Source: Balaenoptera acutorostrata
Taxonomy: Eukaryota; Chordata; Mammalia; Artiodactyla; Balaenopteridae
Direction: 5' to 3'
DNA: 64,000 bases
Assembly: GCF_949987535.1 (NCBI RefSeq)
Contig: NC_080066.1
Coordinates: 88,989,600-89,053,599, forward strand
A program made the translations under genes and the position numbers. Under the pieces are notes generated by a model. It worked only from the letters and a program-made list of their open reading frames with translations, was not told where the DNA came from and ran no database searches. This document shows, in pieces, positions 23,001 to 33,647 of the stretch (position 1 is its first letter; every line of letters starts with the position of its first letter).

Positions 23001-23855
23001 TCTGACAGAGGGCGTTGCACAGACAAAAGTGCATGACTTAGGGGAGAGTATGGAGGTAAAGATGTATCCAAGGATACTCTTAGAGTCCTGAGGAGGGGAT
23101 TAGAAAGAGGCACAATTTTCAGTTTCTTTAAGGTCACTAGAGCAAATGTATACCCAATCAAAGAGAATTTTAGATTTTTTTTTTCCTCTGGTACTTAAAC
23201 AAGGAGCCAAAGGAATAACAACAACAAAAAATTATTATATTTCCAGCTTAACTATTCTTTTATTTTTACTTATTTTATTATTAATAGTAACAATATTTTA
23301 GCTTTGTCTTAATACCAGTTTATACACACAGGTATAAATTATGCTTTATTACCAGTTGTCTTATATGTGTTATTAAAACATTATTTGTTCAAGAGATGCT
23401 GCATAGAATGGAGTTTAAAAAATAAAGATTCTTTAATTTTTAAGTAGTCTGAAAGCAGTGGCCTGGAGCAGCTTGGCAGGGCTGGTTCTCTGCACAAGGT
23501 TCAAATGGCAAGTCTCCCAGTTCGGCCTGAGACAGGGGTGCCCTCTGAGTGATGCCTTTTTTTAATAGATTGGTCTTCCTAGGATGGGGAGGGGTGAACC
23601 TTCAAGCTAGCAGGACAGGGGTATACCAACCGTGGCAGTTAGCTGTGCATGGCTGACGTCAGAGACATTTTTAGATAGGACCTCATCCATACCTGTCCCA
23701 GGAGAGCTGAGGAGAAAAAAAGAAGATCTGGGGCTTTTGATTCCCATTTTACTCTCTCACTTTTGGCTTCCTCTAGTGACAGTAGAAGCTCATGCTCTAA
23801 TGGCAAGTGGTCAAGGACACAGGCCAATAGTCCACACTGCCTTATACTGAAGGGC
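23001..23855. other. Unassigned AT-rich stretch
   Basis: Contains AT-rich sequence at 23,220-23,440. No gene, RNA or repeat named with confidence. Confidence 0.35.
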
Positions 23856-23857
23856 AA

Positions 23858-24120
23858 TATAGCATTGGTTGTGGGGTTCTGATGCCTGGATTTGAATCCT
23901 AGCTCTGACATTTGGCAGCTTTGTGGCTTTGAGAAATCCATTTAGCTTCTATGCTTCAGTGCTTTCTAAATGAGGAAAATAATAGCAGCTATCTCCTAGG
24001 ATTATTGAGGATTAAATAAACTCATCCATGACAACCGTTTAGAACAATGCCTGGCACATGGGTGAGTCCTTAACATTTGCCATGATGATGATGATGACGA
24101 TGATGGTAATTACTGTTACT
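23858..24120 (-). repeat. MIR SINE with (GAT)n end
   Basis: 'gcctggatttgaatcctagctc', 'tgtggctttgagaaatcc', 'tgcttcagtgctttctaaatg', 'atgcctggcacatgg', then a short (GATGAT)n run near 24,083-24,105. Full-length antisense MIR. Confidence 0.85.
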
Positions 24121-24894
24121 TTACTCTCTTGGAGACACCCATTCAGAGTTAACCGTTAACATTATTTTTGGCTCTTGAAATTTTTCCTGGCACTCCATCT
24201 TCACAGGGGGAATCTTCGTCTCTTTCTGTTGCTCTCTTTTTTTTCCTGAAGTCCTCCCCCTGGATTCTTACCTCTTCCATTGTCTATTCTCTTTTGTCTT
24301 ACTTCAATCTTGTTAATCCTGACTATAGCAATCTAGCATATATGCCCAGGCACTAACTTTTATTATCCATGTGAGGGGGAGCCCAGTGGAGTGATTAAAT
24401 ACTCTAGAGCAATACCATTGATGATCCATTTTGGGTTTTAAGGCATCAGTCATTTCCTTCGCAGCAGAGAAGGTGACCAGTACACATTTGTTGGACCGAA
24501 TTGAATTCTATTCTTGCTCTGACAGTGATGAAGATCCCATTCTCAAAAATTTATTGCTGCTTTAAATTAGCCTAGAGCTTGAGAGCTGGACAGGTATCCA
24601 TTTATGTACATTTAACTACCTGGTATCTTCTGCCTGAATGTTTTGCTCTGGGAAGCAGAGTTTGGAATCTCTGGCTCCTGATTTATTTAGGGTATGTGTT
24701 ATGATCCTTTAGGCGGGCGACCGTTATCCACAATTTCCTGGGTGTCTTGCTTTAATTGTATCCTTACTAGGCTCCTTATCTGTTCACAACCAGTTTGCTA
24801 CTGAGTCAGCTTCCTCCCTGTCCTTGCCCTTAGCTGCTCATCTCCGAGTTTCAGAGATGCTTGCCAAGGGCTGATTTAAGATTGTAACAGAGGA
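24121..24894. other. Unassigned non-coding stretch
   Basis: No feature recognised. T-rich segment near 24,235. Confidence 0.35.
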
Positions 24895-24897
24895 TGA

Positions 24898-25440
24898 GTG
24901 AGTGTTTTAGTTATCTATTTCTATGTAAGAAATGACCTCCAAACTTAGTAGCTTGAAACAACAAACATTTATTATCTCACAGTTTCAGTGGGCCAGGAAG
25001 CTAGGAGTGGCTTGGTTGGGTTTTATGGCTCAGGATCACTCACGATGCTGCAGTCAAGGTGTCAGCCAGGACTTGACTGTGTTGGAGGATCCACTTCCAA
25101 CATCATGAATGTGGCTACTGGCTGGGGGCTTCAGTTCTTTGCCATGTTGTCCTCTCCACACAGCTGCTCATACAGAATAGAAACTGGCTTCCTCCAGAGG
25201 AAGTGAGCCACATGAATGAGCAAAAGAATGCCTCAGATAGAAGCCACGGCTTTTATAACCTAATATTGGAGGTGGCATATTACTTGTTTTCTGTGTAGCA
25301 TTGGACATACAGATCAACACTGGTATAATATAGGAGGGGTCTACACAAGAGTCTTAACAGCAGAACGTGGGTTCCTTGGGGGCCATCGGGGAGGTTGACC
25401 ACCATATTCTGAACCTCTGGCCCCTAATGATGCACATGAT
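24898..25440 (+). mobile_element. MLT1-like (MaLR) LTR
   Basis: Starts 'gttttagttatctatttctatg' and runs 'acttagtagcttgaaacaac', 'catttattatctcacagtttc', 'tgcagtcaaggtgtcagcc' and 'ggatccacttccaac', the standard order of MLT1 LTRs. An old non-autonomous ERVL-type LTR. No internal retroviral sequence. Confidence 0.8.
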
Positions 25441-25585
25441 TCCCCCATGAATACATTCATTCCTGCACAAGGTCCCCCCACATATCTCTTTAAAGCACCA
25501 GCTTGAAATCCAAAATCTTGTTATTGAAATCAGGTCCAGGAGAGGAAAAGTCTCCTCAGGTGTAGTTCCTTAAATGCAACTCCTC

Positions 25586-25602
25586 AAGTTCAGTTCCTCT
25601 TT
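25586..25602. repeat. Outer target-site duplication, left copy, of the nested L1 block
   Basis: AAGTTCAGTTCCTCTTT. The partner at 39,891-39,907 differs at one base. The pair encloses 14,288 bp that contain L1-A, L1-B and two SINEs. Confidence 0.8.
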
Positions 25603-25982
25603 TTTTTTTTTTTTTAACATCTTTATTGGAGTATAATTGCTTTACAGTGGTGTGTTAGTTTCTGCTTTATAACAAAGTGAATCAGTTATACATATACGTA
25701 TGTCCCCATATCTCTTCCCTCTTGCATCTCCCTCCCTCCCACCCTCCCTATCCCACCCCTCTAGGTGGTCACAGAGCACAGAGCTGATCTCCCTATGCTA
25801 TGCAGCTGCTTACCACTAGCTATCTATTTTACATTTGGTAGTGTATATATGTCCATTCCACTCTCTCATTTTGTCCCATGTTACCCTTCCCCCTCCCCAT
25901 ATCCTCAAGTCCATTCTCTAGTAGGTCTGCATCTTTATTCCCATCTTGCCCGTAGGTTCTTCATGACCATTTATTTTTTCTA

Positions 25983-28900
25983 TTAGATTTCATATATATG
26001 TGTTAGCATACGGTATTTGTCTTTCTCTTTCTGACTTACTTCACTCTGTATGACAGTCTCTAGGTCCATCCATCTCACTACAGATAACTCAGTTTCATTC
26101 CTTTTTATGACTGAGTAATATTCCATTGTATATATGTGCCACATCTTCTTTATCCATTCATCTGTTGATGGACACTTTGGTTACTTCCATGTCCTGGCTA
26201 TTGTAAATAGAGCTGCAGTGAACATTTTGGTACATGACTCTTTTTAAATTATGCTTTTCTCAGGGTATATGCCCAGTAGTGGGATTGCTGGGTTGTATGG
26301 TAGTTCTATTTTTCGTTTTTTAAGGAACGTCCATACTGTTCTCCATAGTGGCTGTATCAATTTACATTCCCACCAACAGTGCAAGAGGGTTCCCTTTTCT
26401 CCACACACTCTCCAGCATTTATTGTTTGTAGATTTTTTGATGATGGCCATTCTGACCGGTGTGAGATGGTATCTCATTGTACTTTTGATTTGCATTTCTC
26501 TAATGATTAATGATGTTGAGCATTCTTTCGTGTGTCTGTTGGCAATCTGTATATCTTCTTTGGAGAACTGTCTATTTAGGTCTTCTGCCCATTTTTGGAA
26601 TGGGTTGTTTGTTTTTTTAATATTGAGCTCTATGAGCTGCTTGTAAATTTTGGCGATTAATCCTTTGTCAGTTGCTTCATTTGCAAATATTTACTCCCAT
26701 TCTAAGGGTTGTCTTTTGGTCTTGTTTATGGTTTCCTTTGCTGGGCAAAAGCTTTTAAGTTTCATTAGGTCCCATTTGTTTATTTTTGTTATTATTTCCA
26801 TTTCTCTAGGAGCTGGGTCAAAAAGGATCTTGCTGTGATTTATGTCATAGAGTGTTCTGCCTATATTTTCCTCTAAGAGTTTGATGGTGTCTGGCCTTAC
26901 ATTTAGGCCTTTAGTCCATTTTGAGTTTATTTTTGTGTATGGTGTTAGGGAATGTTCTAATTTCATTCTTTTACATGTAGCTGTCCAGTTTTCCCAGCAC
27001 CACTTATTGAAGAGTCTGTCTTTTCTCCACTGTATATTCTTGCCTCCTTTATCAAAGATAAGGTGACCATATGTGCGTGGGTTTATCTCTGGGCTTTCTA
27101 TCCTGTTCCACTGATCTATATTTCTGTTTCTGTGCCAGTACCATACTGTCTTGATTACTGTAGCTTTGTAGTATAGTCTGAAGTCAGGGAGCCTGATTCC
27201 TCCAGCTCCGTTTTTCTTTCTCAAGATTACTTTGGCTATTCGGGGTCTTTTGTGTTTCCATACAAATTGTGAAATTTTTTGCTCTAGTTCTGTGAAAAAT
27301 GCCAGTGGTAGTTTGATAGGGATTGCATTGAATCTGTAGATTGCTTTGGGTAATAGAGTCATTTTCACAATGTTGATTTTTCCAATCTAAGAACATGGTA
27401 TATCTCTCCATCTGTTGGTATCATCTTTAATTTCTTTCATCAGTGTCTTATAATTTTCTGCATACAGGTCTTTTGTCTCCCTAGGTGGGTTTATTCCTAG
27501 ATATTTTATTCTTTTTGTTGCAGTGGTAAATGGGAGTGTTTTCTTCATTTCACTTTCAGATTTCTCATCATTAGTGTATAGGAATGCAAGAGATTTCTGT
27601 GCATTACTTTTGTATCCTACTACTTTACCAAATTCATTGATTAGCTCTCGTAGTTTTCTGGTACCATCTTTAGGATTCTCTATATATAGTATCATGTCAT
27701 CTGCAAACAATGACAGCTTTACTTCTTCTTTTACGATTTGGATTCCTTTTATTTCTTTTTCTTCTCTGATTGCTGTGGCTAAAACTTCCAAAACTATGTT
27801 GAATAATAGTGGTGAGAGTGGGCCACTTTGTCTTGTTCCTGATATTAGTGGAAATGGTTTCAGTTTTTCACCATTGAGAATGATGTTGGCTGTGGGTTTG
27901 TCATATATGGCCTTTATTATGTTGAGGAAAGTTCCCTCTATGCCCACTTTCTGTAGGGTTTTTATCATAAATGGGTGTTGAATTTTGTCAAAAGCTTTCT
28001 CTGCATCTATTGAGATGATCATATGGTTTTTCTCCTTCAATTTGTTAATATGGTGTATCACGTTGCTTGATTTGCATATATTGAAGAATCCTTGCATTCC
28101 TGGGATAAACCCCACTTGATCATGGTGTATGATCCTTTTAATGTGCTGTTGGATTCTGTTTGCTAGTATTTTGTTGAGGATTTTTGCATCTATGTTCATC
28201 ATTGATACTGGCCTGTAGTTTTCTTTCTTTGTGACATCTTTGTCTGGTTTTGGTATCAGAGTGATAGTGGCCTCGTAGAATGAATTTGGGAGTGTTCCTC
28301 CCTCTGCTATATTTTGGAAGAGTTTGAGAAGGATAGGTGTTAGCTCTTCTCTAAATGTTTGATAGAATTCGCCTGTGAAGCCATCTGGTCCTGGGCTTTT
28401 GTTTGTTGGAAGATTTTTAATCACAGTTTCAATTTCAGTGCTTGTGATTGGTCTGTTCATATTTTCTATTTCTTCCTGGTTCAGTCTCGGCAGGTTGTGC
28501 ATTTCTAAGAATTTGTCCATTTCTTCCAGGTTGTCCATTTTATTGGCACATAGTTGCTTGTAGTAATATCTCATGATCCTTGCTGTCAGTTGATACTTCT
28601 CCTTTTTCATTTCTAATTCTATTGATTTGAATCTTCTCCCTTTTTTTCTTGGTAAGGCTGGCTAATGGTTTATCAATTTTGTTTACCTTCTCAAAGAACC
28701 AGCTTTTAGTTTTATTGATCTTTGCTATTGTTTCCTTCATTTATTTTTCATTTATTTTGGGCCTGGTCTTAATGATTTCTTTCCTTCTGTTAACTTTGGG
28801 TTTTTTTTGTTCTTCTTTCTCTAATTGCTTTAGATGTAAGGTTAGGTTGTTTATTTGAGATGTTTCTTGATTCTTAAGGTAGGATTGTATTACTATAAAC

Positions 28901-29790
28901 TTCCCTCTTAGAACTGCTTTTGCTGCATTCCATAGGTGTTGGGTCGTCGTGTTTTCATTGTCATTTGTTTCTAGATATTTTTTGGTTTCCTATTTGATTT
29001 CTTCAGTGATCTCTTGGTTATTAAGTAGTGGGTTGTTTTGCCTACATGTGTTTGTATTTCTTACAGATTTTTTCCTGTAATTGATATCTAGTCTCAAAGT
29101 GTTGTGGTTGGAAAAGATACTTGATATGATTTCAATTTTCTTAAATTTACCAAGGCTTGATTTGTGACCCGAGATATGATCTATCCTGGAGAATGTTCCA
29201 TGAGCACTTGAGAAGAATGTGTATTCTGTTGTTTTTGGATGGAATGTCCTATAAATATCAATTCAGTCCATCTTGTTTAATGTATCATTTAAAGCTTGTG
29301 TTTCCTTCTTTATTTTCATTTTGGATGATCTGTCCCTTGGTGAAAGTGGGGTGTTAAAGTCCCCTACTATGATTGTGTTACTGTCGATTTCCCCTTTTAT
29401 GGCTGTTAGTATTTGCTGTATGTATTGACGTGCTCCTATGTTGGGTGCATAAATATTTACAATTGTTACATCTTCTTCTTGGATTGATCCCTTGATCATT
29501 ATGTAATGTCCTTCTTTGTCTCTTGTAAGAGTCTTTGTTTTAAAGTCTATTTTGTCTGATATGAGAATTGCTACTCCAGCTTTTGTTTGATTTCCATTTG
29601 CATGGAATATCTTTTTCCATCCCATCACTTTCAGTCTGTATGTGTCCCTAGGTCTCAGGTGGGTCTCTTGTAGACAGCATATATACGGGTCTTGTTTTTG
29701 TACCCATTCAGCCCATGTATGTCTTTTGGTTGGAGCATTTAATCCATTTACATTTAAGGTAATTATTGATATGTATGTTCCTATTACCAT
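25983..29790 (-). pseudogene. L1-A ORF2 (endonuclease / reverse transcriptase), degraded
   Basis: ORF2p nicks DNA and copies L1 RNA at the nick. At the N-terminus the endonuclease domain is clear (29,263-29,790: ISIITLNVNGLNAPTKRH, CCLQETH, NIYAPN, VGDFNTPLS). The reverse transcriptase lies in 27,387-28,610 with the [12 protein letters not shown] catalytic motif, then the thumb and C-terminal part to stop TAA at 25,983. About 1,269 codons, close to the usual 1,275. Lesions include stops near 29,263, 27,380 (Trp codon to TAG) and 26,690, and a frameshift near 28,570. Confidence 0.92.
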
Positions 29791-29848
29791 TTTCTTAATT
29801 GTTTTGGGTTTATTATTGTAGGTCTTTTCCTTCTCTTGTGTTTCCTGA

Positions 29849-30714
29849 CTAGAGAAGTTCCTTTAGCATTTGTTGTAAAGCTGGTTTGGTGGTGCTGAAT
29901 TCTCTTGGCTTTTGCTTGTCTGTAAAGGTTTTAATTTCTCCGTCAAGTCTGAATGAGATCCTTGCTGAGTAAGGTAATCTTGGTTGTAGATTTTTCTCCT
30001 TCATCCCTTTAAATATGTCCTGCCACTCCCTCTGGCTTGCAGAGTTTCTGCTGAAAGATCAGCTGTTAACCTTATGGGGATTCCCTAATGTGTTATTTGT
30101 TGTTTTTCCCTTGCTGCTTTTAATATTTGTTCCTTGTATTTAATTTTTGATAGTTTGGTTAATATGTGTCTTGGCGTGTTTCTCCTTGGATTTATCCTGT
30201 ATGGGACTCTCTGTGCTTCCTGGACTTGATTAACTATTTCCTTTCCCATATTAGGGAAATTTTCAACTATAATCTCTTCAAACATTTTCTCAATCCCTTT
30301 CTTTTTCTCTTCTTCTTCTGGGACCCCTATAATTCAAATGTTGGTGTGTTTAATGTTGTCCCAGAGGTCTCTGAGACTGTCCTCGATTCCTTTCATTCTT
30401 TTTTCTTTATTCTGCTCTGCAGTAGTTATTTCCACTATTTTATCTTCCAGGTCACTTATCCTTTATTCTGCCTCAGTTATTCTGCTATTGATCCCTTCTA
30501 GAGCATTTTTAAATTCATTTATTGTGCTGTTCATCACTGTTTGTTTGCTCTTTAGTTTTTCTAGGTCATTGTTAAATGTTTCTTGTATTTTCTCCATTCC
30601 ATTTCCAAGATTTTGAATCATCTTTACTATCATTATTCTGAATTCTTTTTTAGGTAGACTGCCTATTTCCTCTTCATTTGTTACGTCTGGTGGGTTTTTG
30701 CCTTGCTCCTTCAT
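29849..30714 (-). pseudogene. L1-A ORF1 (RNA-binding protein), degraded
   Basis: Starts at the Met of MKEQGKNPPDVT (30,714). The coiled-coil part (30,463-30,714: EFRIMIVKMIQNLGNGME, NDLEKLKSKQ) is followed by the RRM/C-terminal part (30,085-30,285: ENFPNMGKEIVNQVQEAQ, INPRRNTPRHI). The end is marked by TKPALQQMLKELL-like text with TAG at 29,849-29,851. Stops between 30,286 and 30,462 and further loss after 30,085 kill the frame. A seven-codon upstream frame lies at 30,718-30,741. Confidence 0.9.
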
Positions 30715-30741
30715 CTGCTATGTGTTTCTCTGTCTTCTCAT

Positions 30742-32661
30742 TTTGCTTAACTTACTGTGTTTGGGGTCTCCTTTTCTCAGGCTGCAGGTTCATAGTTCCC
30801 GTTGTTTTTGGTGTCTGTCCCCAGTGGCTAAGGTTGGTTCAGTGGGTTGTGTAGGCTTCCTGGTGGAGGGGACTAGTGCCTGTGTTGTGGTGGATGAGGC
30901 TGGATCTTGTCTTTCTGTTGGGCAGGTTCACGTCTGGTGGTGTGTTTTGGGGTGTCTGTGGCCTTATTATGATTTTGGGCAGCCTCTGTGCTAATGGATG
31001 GGGTTATGTTCCTGTCTTGCTAGTTGTTTGGCATAGGGTGTCCAGCACTGTAGCTTGCTGGTCGTTGAGTGGAGCTGGGTCTTAGCGTTGAGATGGAGAT
31101 CTCTGGGAGAGTTTCGCCGTTTGATGTTACATGGAGCTGGGAGGTCTCTTGTGGACCAGTGTCCTGAACTTGGCTCTCCCACCTCAGTGGCACAGCCCTG
31201 ACTCCTGGCTGGAGCACCAAGATCCTGTCCTCCACACGGCTCAGAATAAAAGGGAGGAAAAAAAAGAAAGAAAGAAGAAGATAAAATAAAAGAAAATAAA
31301 GTAAAATAAAAGAAAATAAAGTTATTAAAATAAAAAATAATTATGAAGAAAAAAAATTTTTTAAGTAAAACATAAAACAAAAAACAACCAGACAGAACCC
31401 TAGGACAACTGGTAAAAGCAAAGCTATACAGACAAATTCACACACAGAAGCATACACATACACACTCACAAAAAGAGAAAAAGGGAAAAAAAATATATAT
31501 ATCATTGCTCCCAAAGTCCACTGCCTCACTTTGGGATGATTCGTTGTCTATTCAGGTATTCCACAGATGCAGGTACATCACGTTGATTGTGGAGATGTAA
31601 TCCGCTGCTCCTGAGGCTGCTGGGAGAGATTTCCCTTTCTTTTCTTTGTTCACACAGCTCCCGGGGTTCAGCTTTGGATTTGGCCCCGCCTCTGCGTGTA
31701 GGTCGCCTGATGGCATCTGTTCTTCGCTCAGACAGGTCGGGGTTAAAGGAGCAGCTGATTAGGGGTCTCTGGCTCGTTCAGGCCGGGGAGCGGGAGGGGT
31801 ACGGATGCGGGGCGAGCCTGCGGTGGCAGCGGCCGGCGTGACGTTGCACCAGCCTGAGGGGCGCCATGCATTCTCCTGGGGAAGTTGTCCCTGGATCACG
31901 GGACCCTGGCAGTGGTGGGCTGCACAGGCTCCCGGGAGGGGAGGTGTGGACAGTGACCTGTGCTCGCACACAGGCTTCTTGGTGGTGGCTGCAGCAGCCT
32001 CAGCGTCTCATGCCCGTCTCTGGGGTCTGTGCTGATAGCCGTGGCTCGCGCCCGTATCTGGAGCTCCTTTAAGCGGCACTCTTAATCCCCTCTCCTCACG
32101 CACCAGGAAACAAAGAGGGAAGAAAAAGTCTCTTGCCTCTTCGGCAGGTCCAGACTTTTTCCCAGACTCCCTCCCGGCTAGCTGTGGCGCACTAGCCCTC
32201 TCAGGCTGTGTTCACCCAGCCAACCCCAGTCCTCTCCCTGGGATCCGACCTCTGACTCCCGAGCCTCAGCTCCCAGCCCCCGCCCGTCCCAGCAGGTGAG
32301 CAGACAAGCCTCTTGGGCTGGTGAGTGCTGCTCGGCACCGATGCTCTGTGCAGGAATCTCTCCGCTTTGCCCTCCGCACCCCAATTGCTGCGCTCTCCTC
32401 TGTGGCTCTGAAGCTCCCCACCCCCTGCTACCCGCAGTCTCCACCTGCGAAGGGGCTTCCTAGTGTGTGGAAACCTTTCCTCCTTCACAGCTCCCTCCCA
32501 CTGGTGCAGGTCCCATCCCTATTCTTTTGCTTTGTTTTTTCTTTTTTCTTTTGCCCTACCCAGGTACGTGGGGAGTTTCTTGCCTTTTGGGAGGTCTGAG
32601 GTTTTCTGCCAGCATTCAGTGGGTGTTCTGTAGGAGTTGTTCCACATGTAGATGTATTTCT
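30742..32661 (-). promoter_or_regulatory. L1-A 5' UTR with internal GC-rich block
   Basis: L1 5' UTRs carry the internal RNA polymerase II promoter. Here 31,580-32,580 is rich in GC and CpG, unlike the AT-rich ORFs, and is absent from the sister copy at 961-2290. The limits of the absent block (about 31,503-32,583) have GC...-type ends that resemble splice sites; see findings. Promoter role is inferred from the family. Confidence 0.65.
32647..32661. repeat. Target-site duplication of L1-B, left copy
   Basis: TGTAGATGTATTTCT, matching 39,658-39,672 (TGTAGGTGTGTTTCT) at 13 of 15 bases. Both lie in L1-A 5' UTR sequence, and joining the flanks restores the order seen in the copy at 1,020-1,050. 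Confidence 0.85.
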
Positions 32662-33430
32662 TTTCTTTTTTATTTTTTTTTTCACAAACACACACACTGT
32701 ATTTTTACAAGAGATAAATAGACTGACACCAAGCATTGTAAATGGATGACCACAACAAAAGCAACAATGATTGCAATTACCAAACACGAAACACACTCAT
32801 GCTATGTCATAATATTGACATTCAGTCCAGTAATCCTCCACTGTAACAGCTCCTTTACTTTGCAGTGAAAATTGGTTTGTATATTTTTTGCCTCTGAGTC
32901 CTTGTGGGATTTTTTTTTTTTATTCAAACAGAAAGTCACAAGAATTATAATCATCCTCATCAGTTCACTCAGTCTCATGTAATTTATTTTTTTTTATCTT
33001 GATCTTTTGTTAGCACTTTTATGAATTCATCAGCTTTCCATTAGAGTTCTGAAAATGCTTATTTATTCAGTTCAGCAGTATAGTCAGTTACCAGAAACCT
33101 GTACTTGTCAGAGTCTTTTCCATGAATTCCTTGAAGATGAAACCCTTTTATAGGAACATATTTGCAAAATCATCAGAGTACACCCAGAACTGTCTGTAAA
33201 TGACAAAAGACTTAAAAATGACCGTGGTTAAAGATTTGATGAAAGTTCATAATAATGCAATTGACAAGGAAATTTAGTTATTTCTGAGACATACATTTTA
33301 AAGTAATAACTAGAATTATGACTTATAACATTATACCAGAACGTATAAGATTTTTAGAAATTTCACTTAATGTCTGAAACATTTATATTAATATATTTCC
33401 ATACAAATAACCCAAAGAAAGTTTAGTATT
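32662..33430 (-). other. Extra sequence beyond the 3' end of L1-B (possible 3' transduction)
   Basis: On the minus strand this follows the L1-B 3' end and ends in its own A-rich tail (T-rich 32,662-32,682) next to the target duplication of L1-B. It is not L1. It has an internal AATAAA with an A run near 32,912-32,925. A short frame (GFHLQGIHGKDSDKYRFLVT, then TAELNK and stop, near 33,070-33,160) looks no more than accidental to me. It could be genomic flank carried by L1-B, or a retrocopy inserted in the L1-B tail. Origin not identified. Confidence 0.6.
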
Positions 33431-33647
33431 AGTTGTTTTTTTTGTTTGTTTGTTTGTTTTATACTGCAGGTTCTTACTAGTCATCATTTTATACACATCA
33501 GCATATACATGTCAATCCCAATCGCCCAATTCAGCACACCACCATCCCCATCCCACCGTGGTTTTCCCCCTTTGGTGTCCATACGTTTGTTCTCTACATC
33601 TGTGTCTCAACTTCTGCCCTGCAAACCAGTTCATCTGTACCATTTTT

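Larger units (their letters stand above)
25603..32661 (-). mobile_element. L1-A: outer L1 element, 3' end to 5' UTR
   Basis: Near full-length LINE-1 on the minus strand. It has a poly(A) tail (T run at 25,601-25,615), 3' UTR to about 25,982, ORF2 remnant 25,983-29,790, a short spacer, ORF1 remnant 29,849-30,714, and a long 5' UTR. The 5' UTR holds an A-rich tract (31,250-31,385) and a GC-rich block (31,580-32,580). It is interrupted at 32,661 by L1-B, and its first 79 or so bases reappear at 39,658-39,736. The frames are broken, so it is inactive. Confidence 0.93.

Noticed and set aside
24083..24110. Short direct repeats (GATGAT)n, and other microsatellites, as a CRISPR-like array
   Set aside because: Simple sequence with no spacers; the genome is mammalian.
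33070..33160. Short frame ending TAELNK-stop in the extra sequence beyond L1-B, possible exon
   Set aside because: The frame upstream is interrupted, and I do not recognise the peptide. It may be chance. Kept only as part of the transduction finding.
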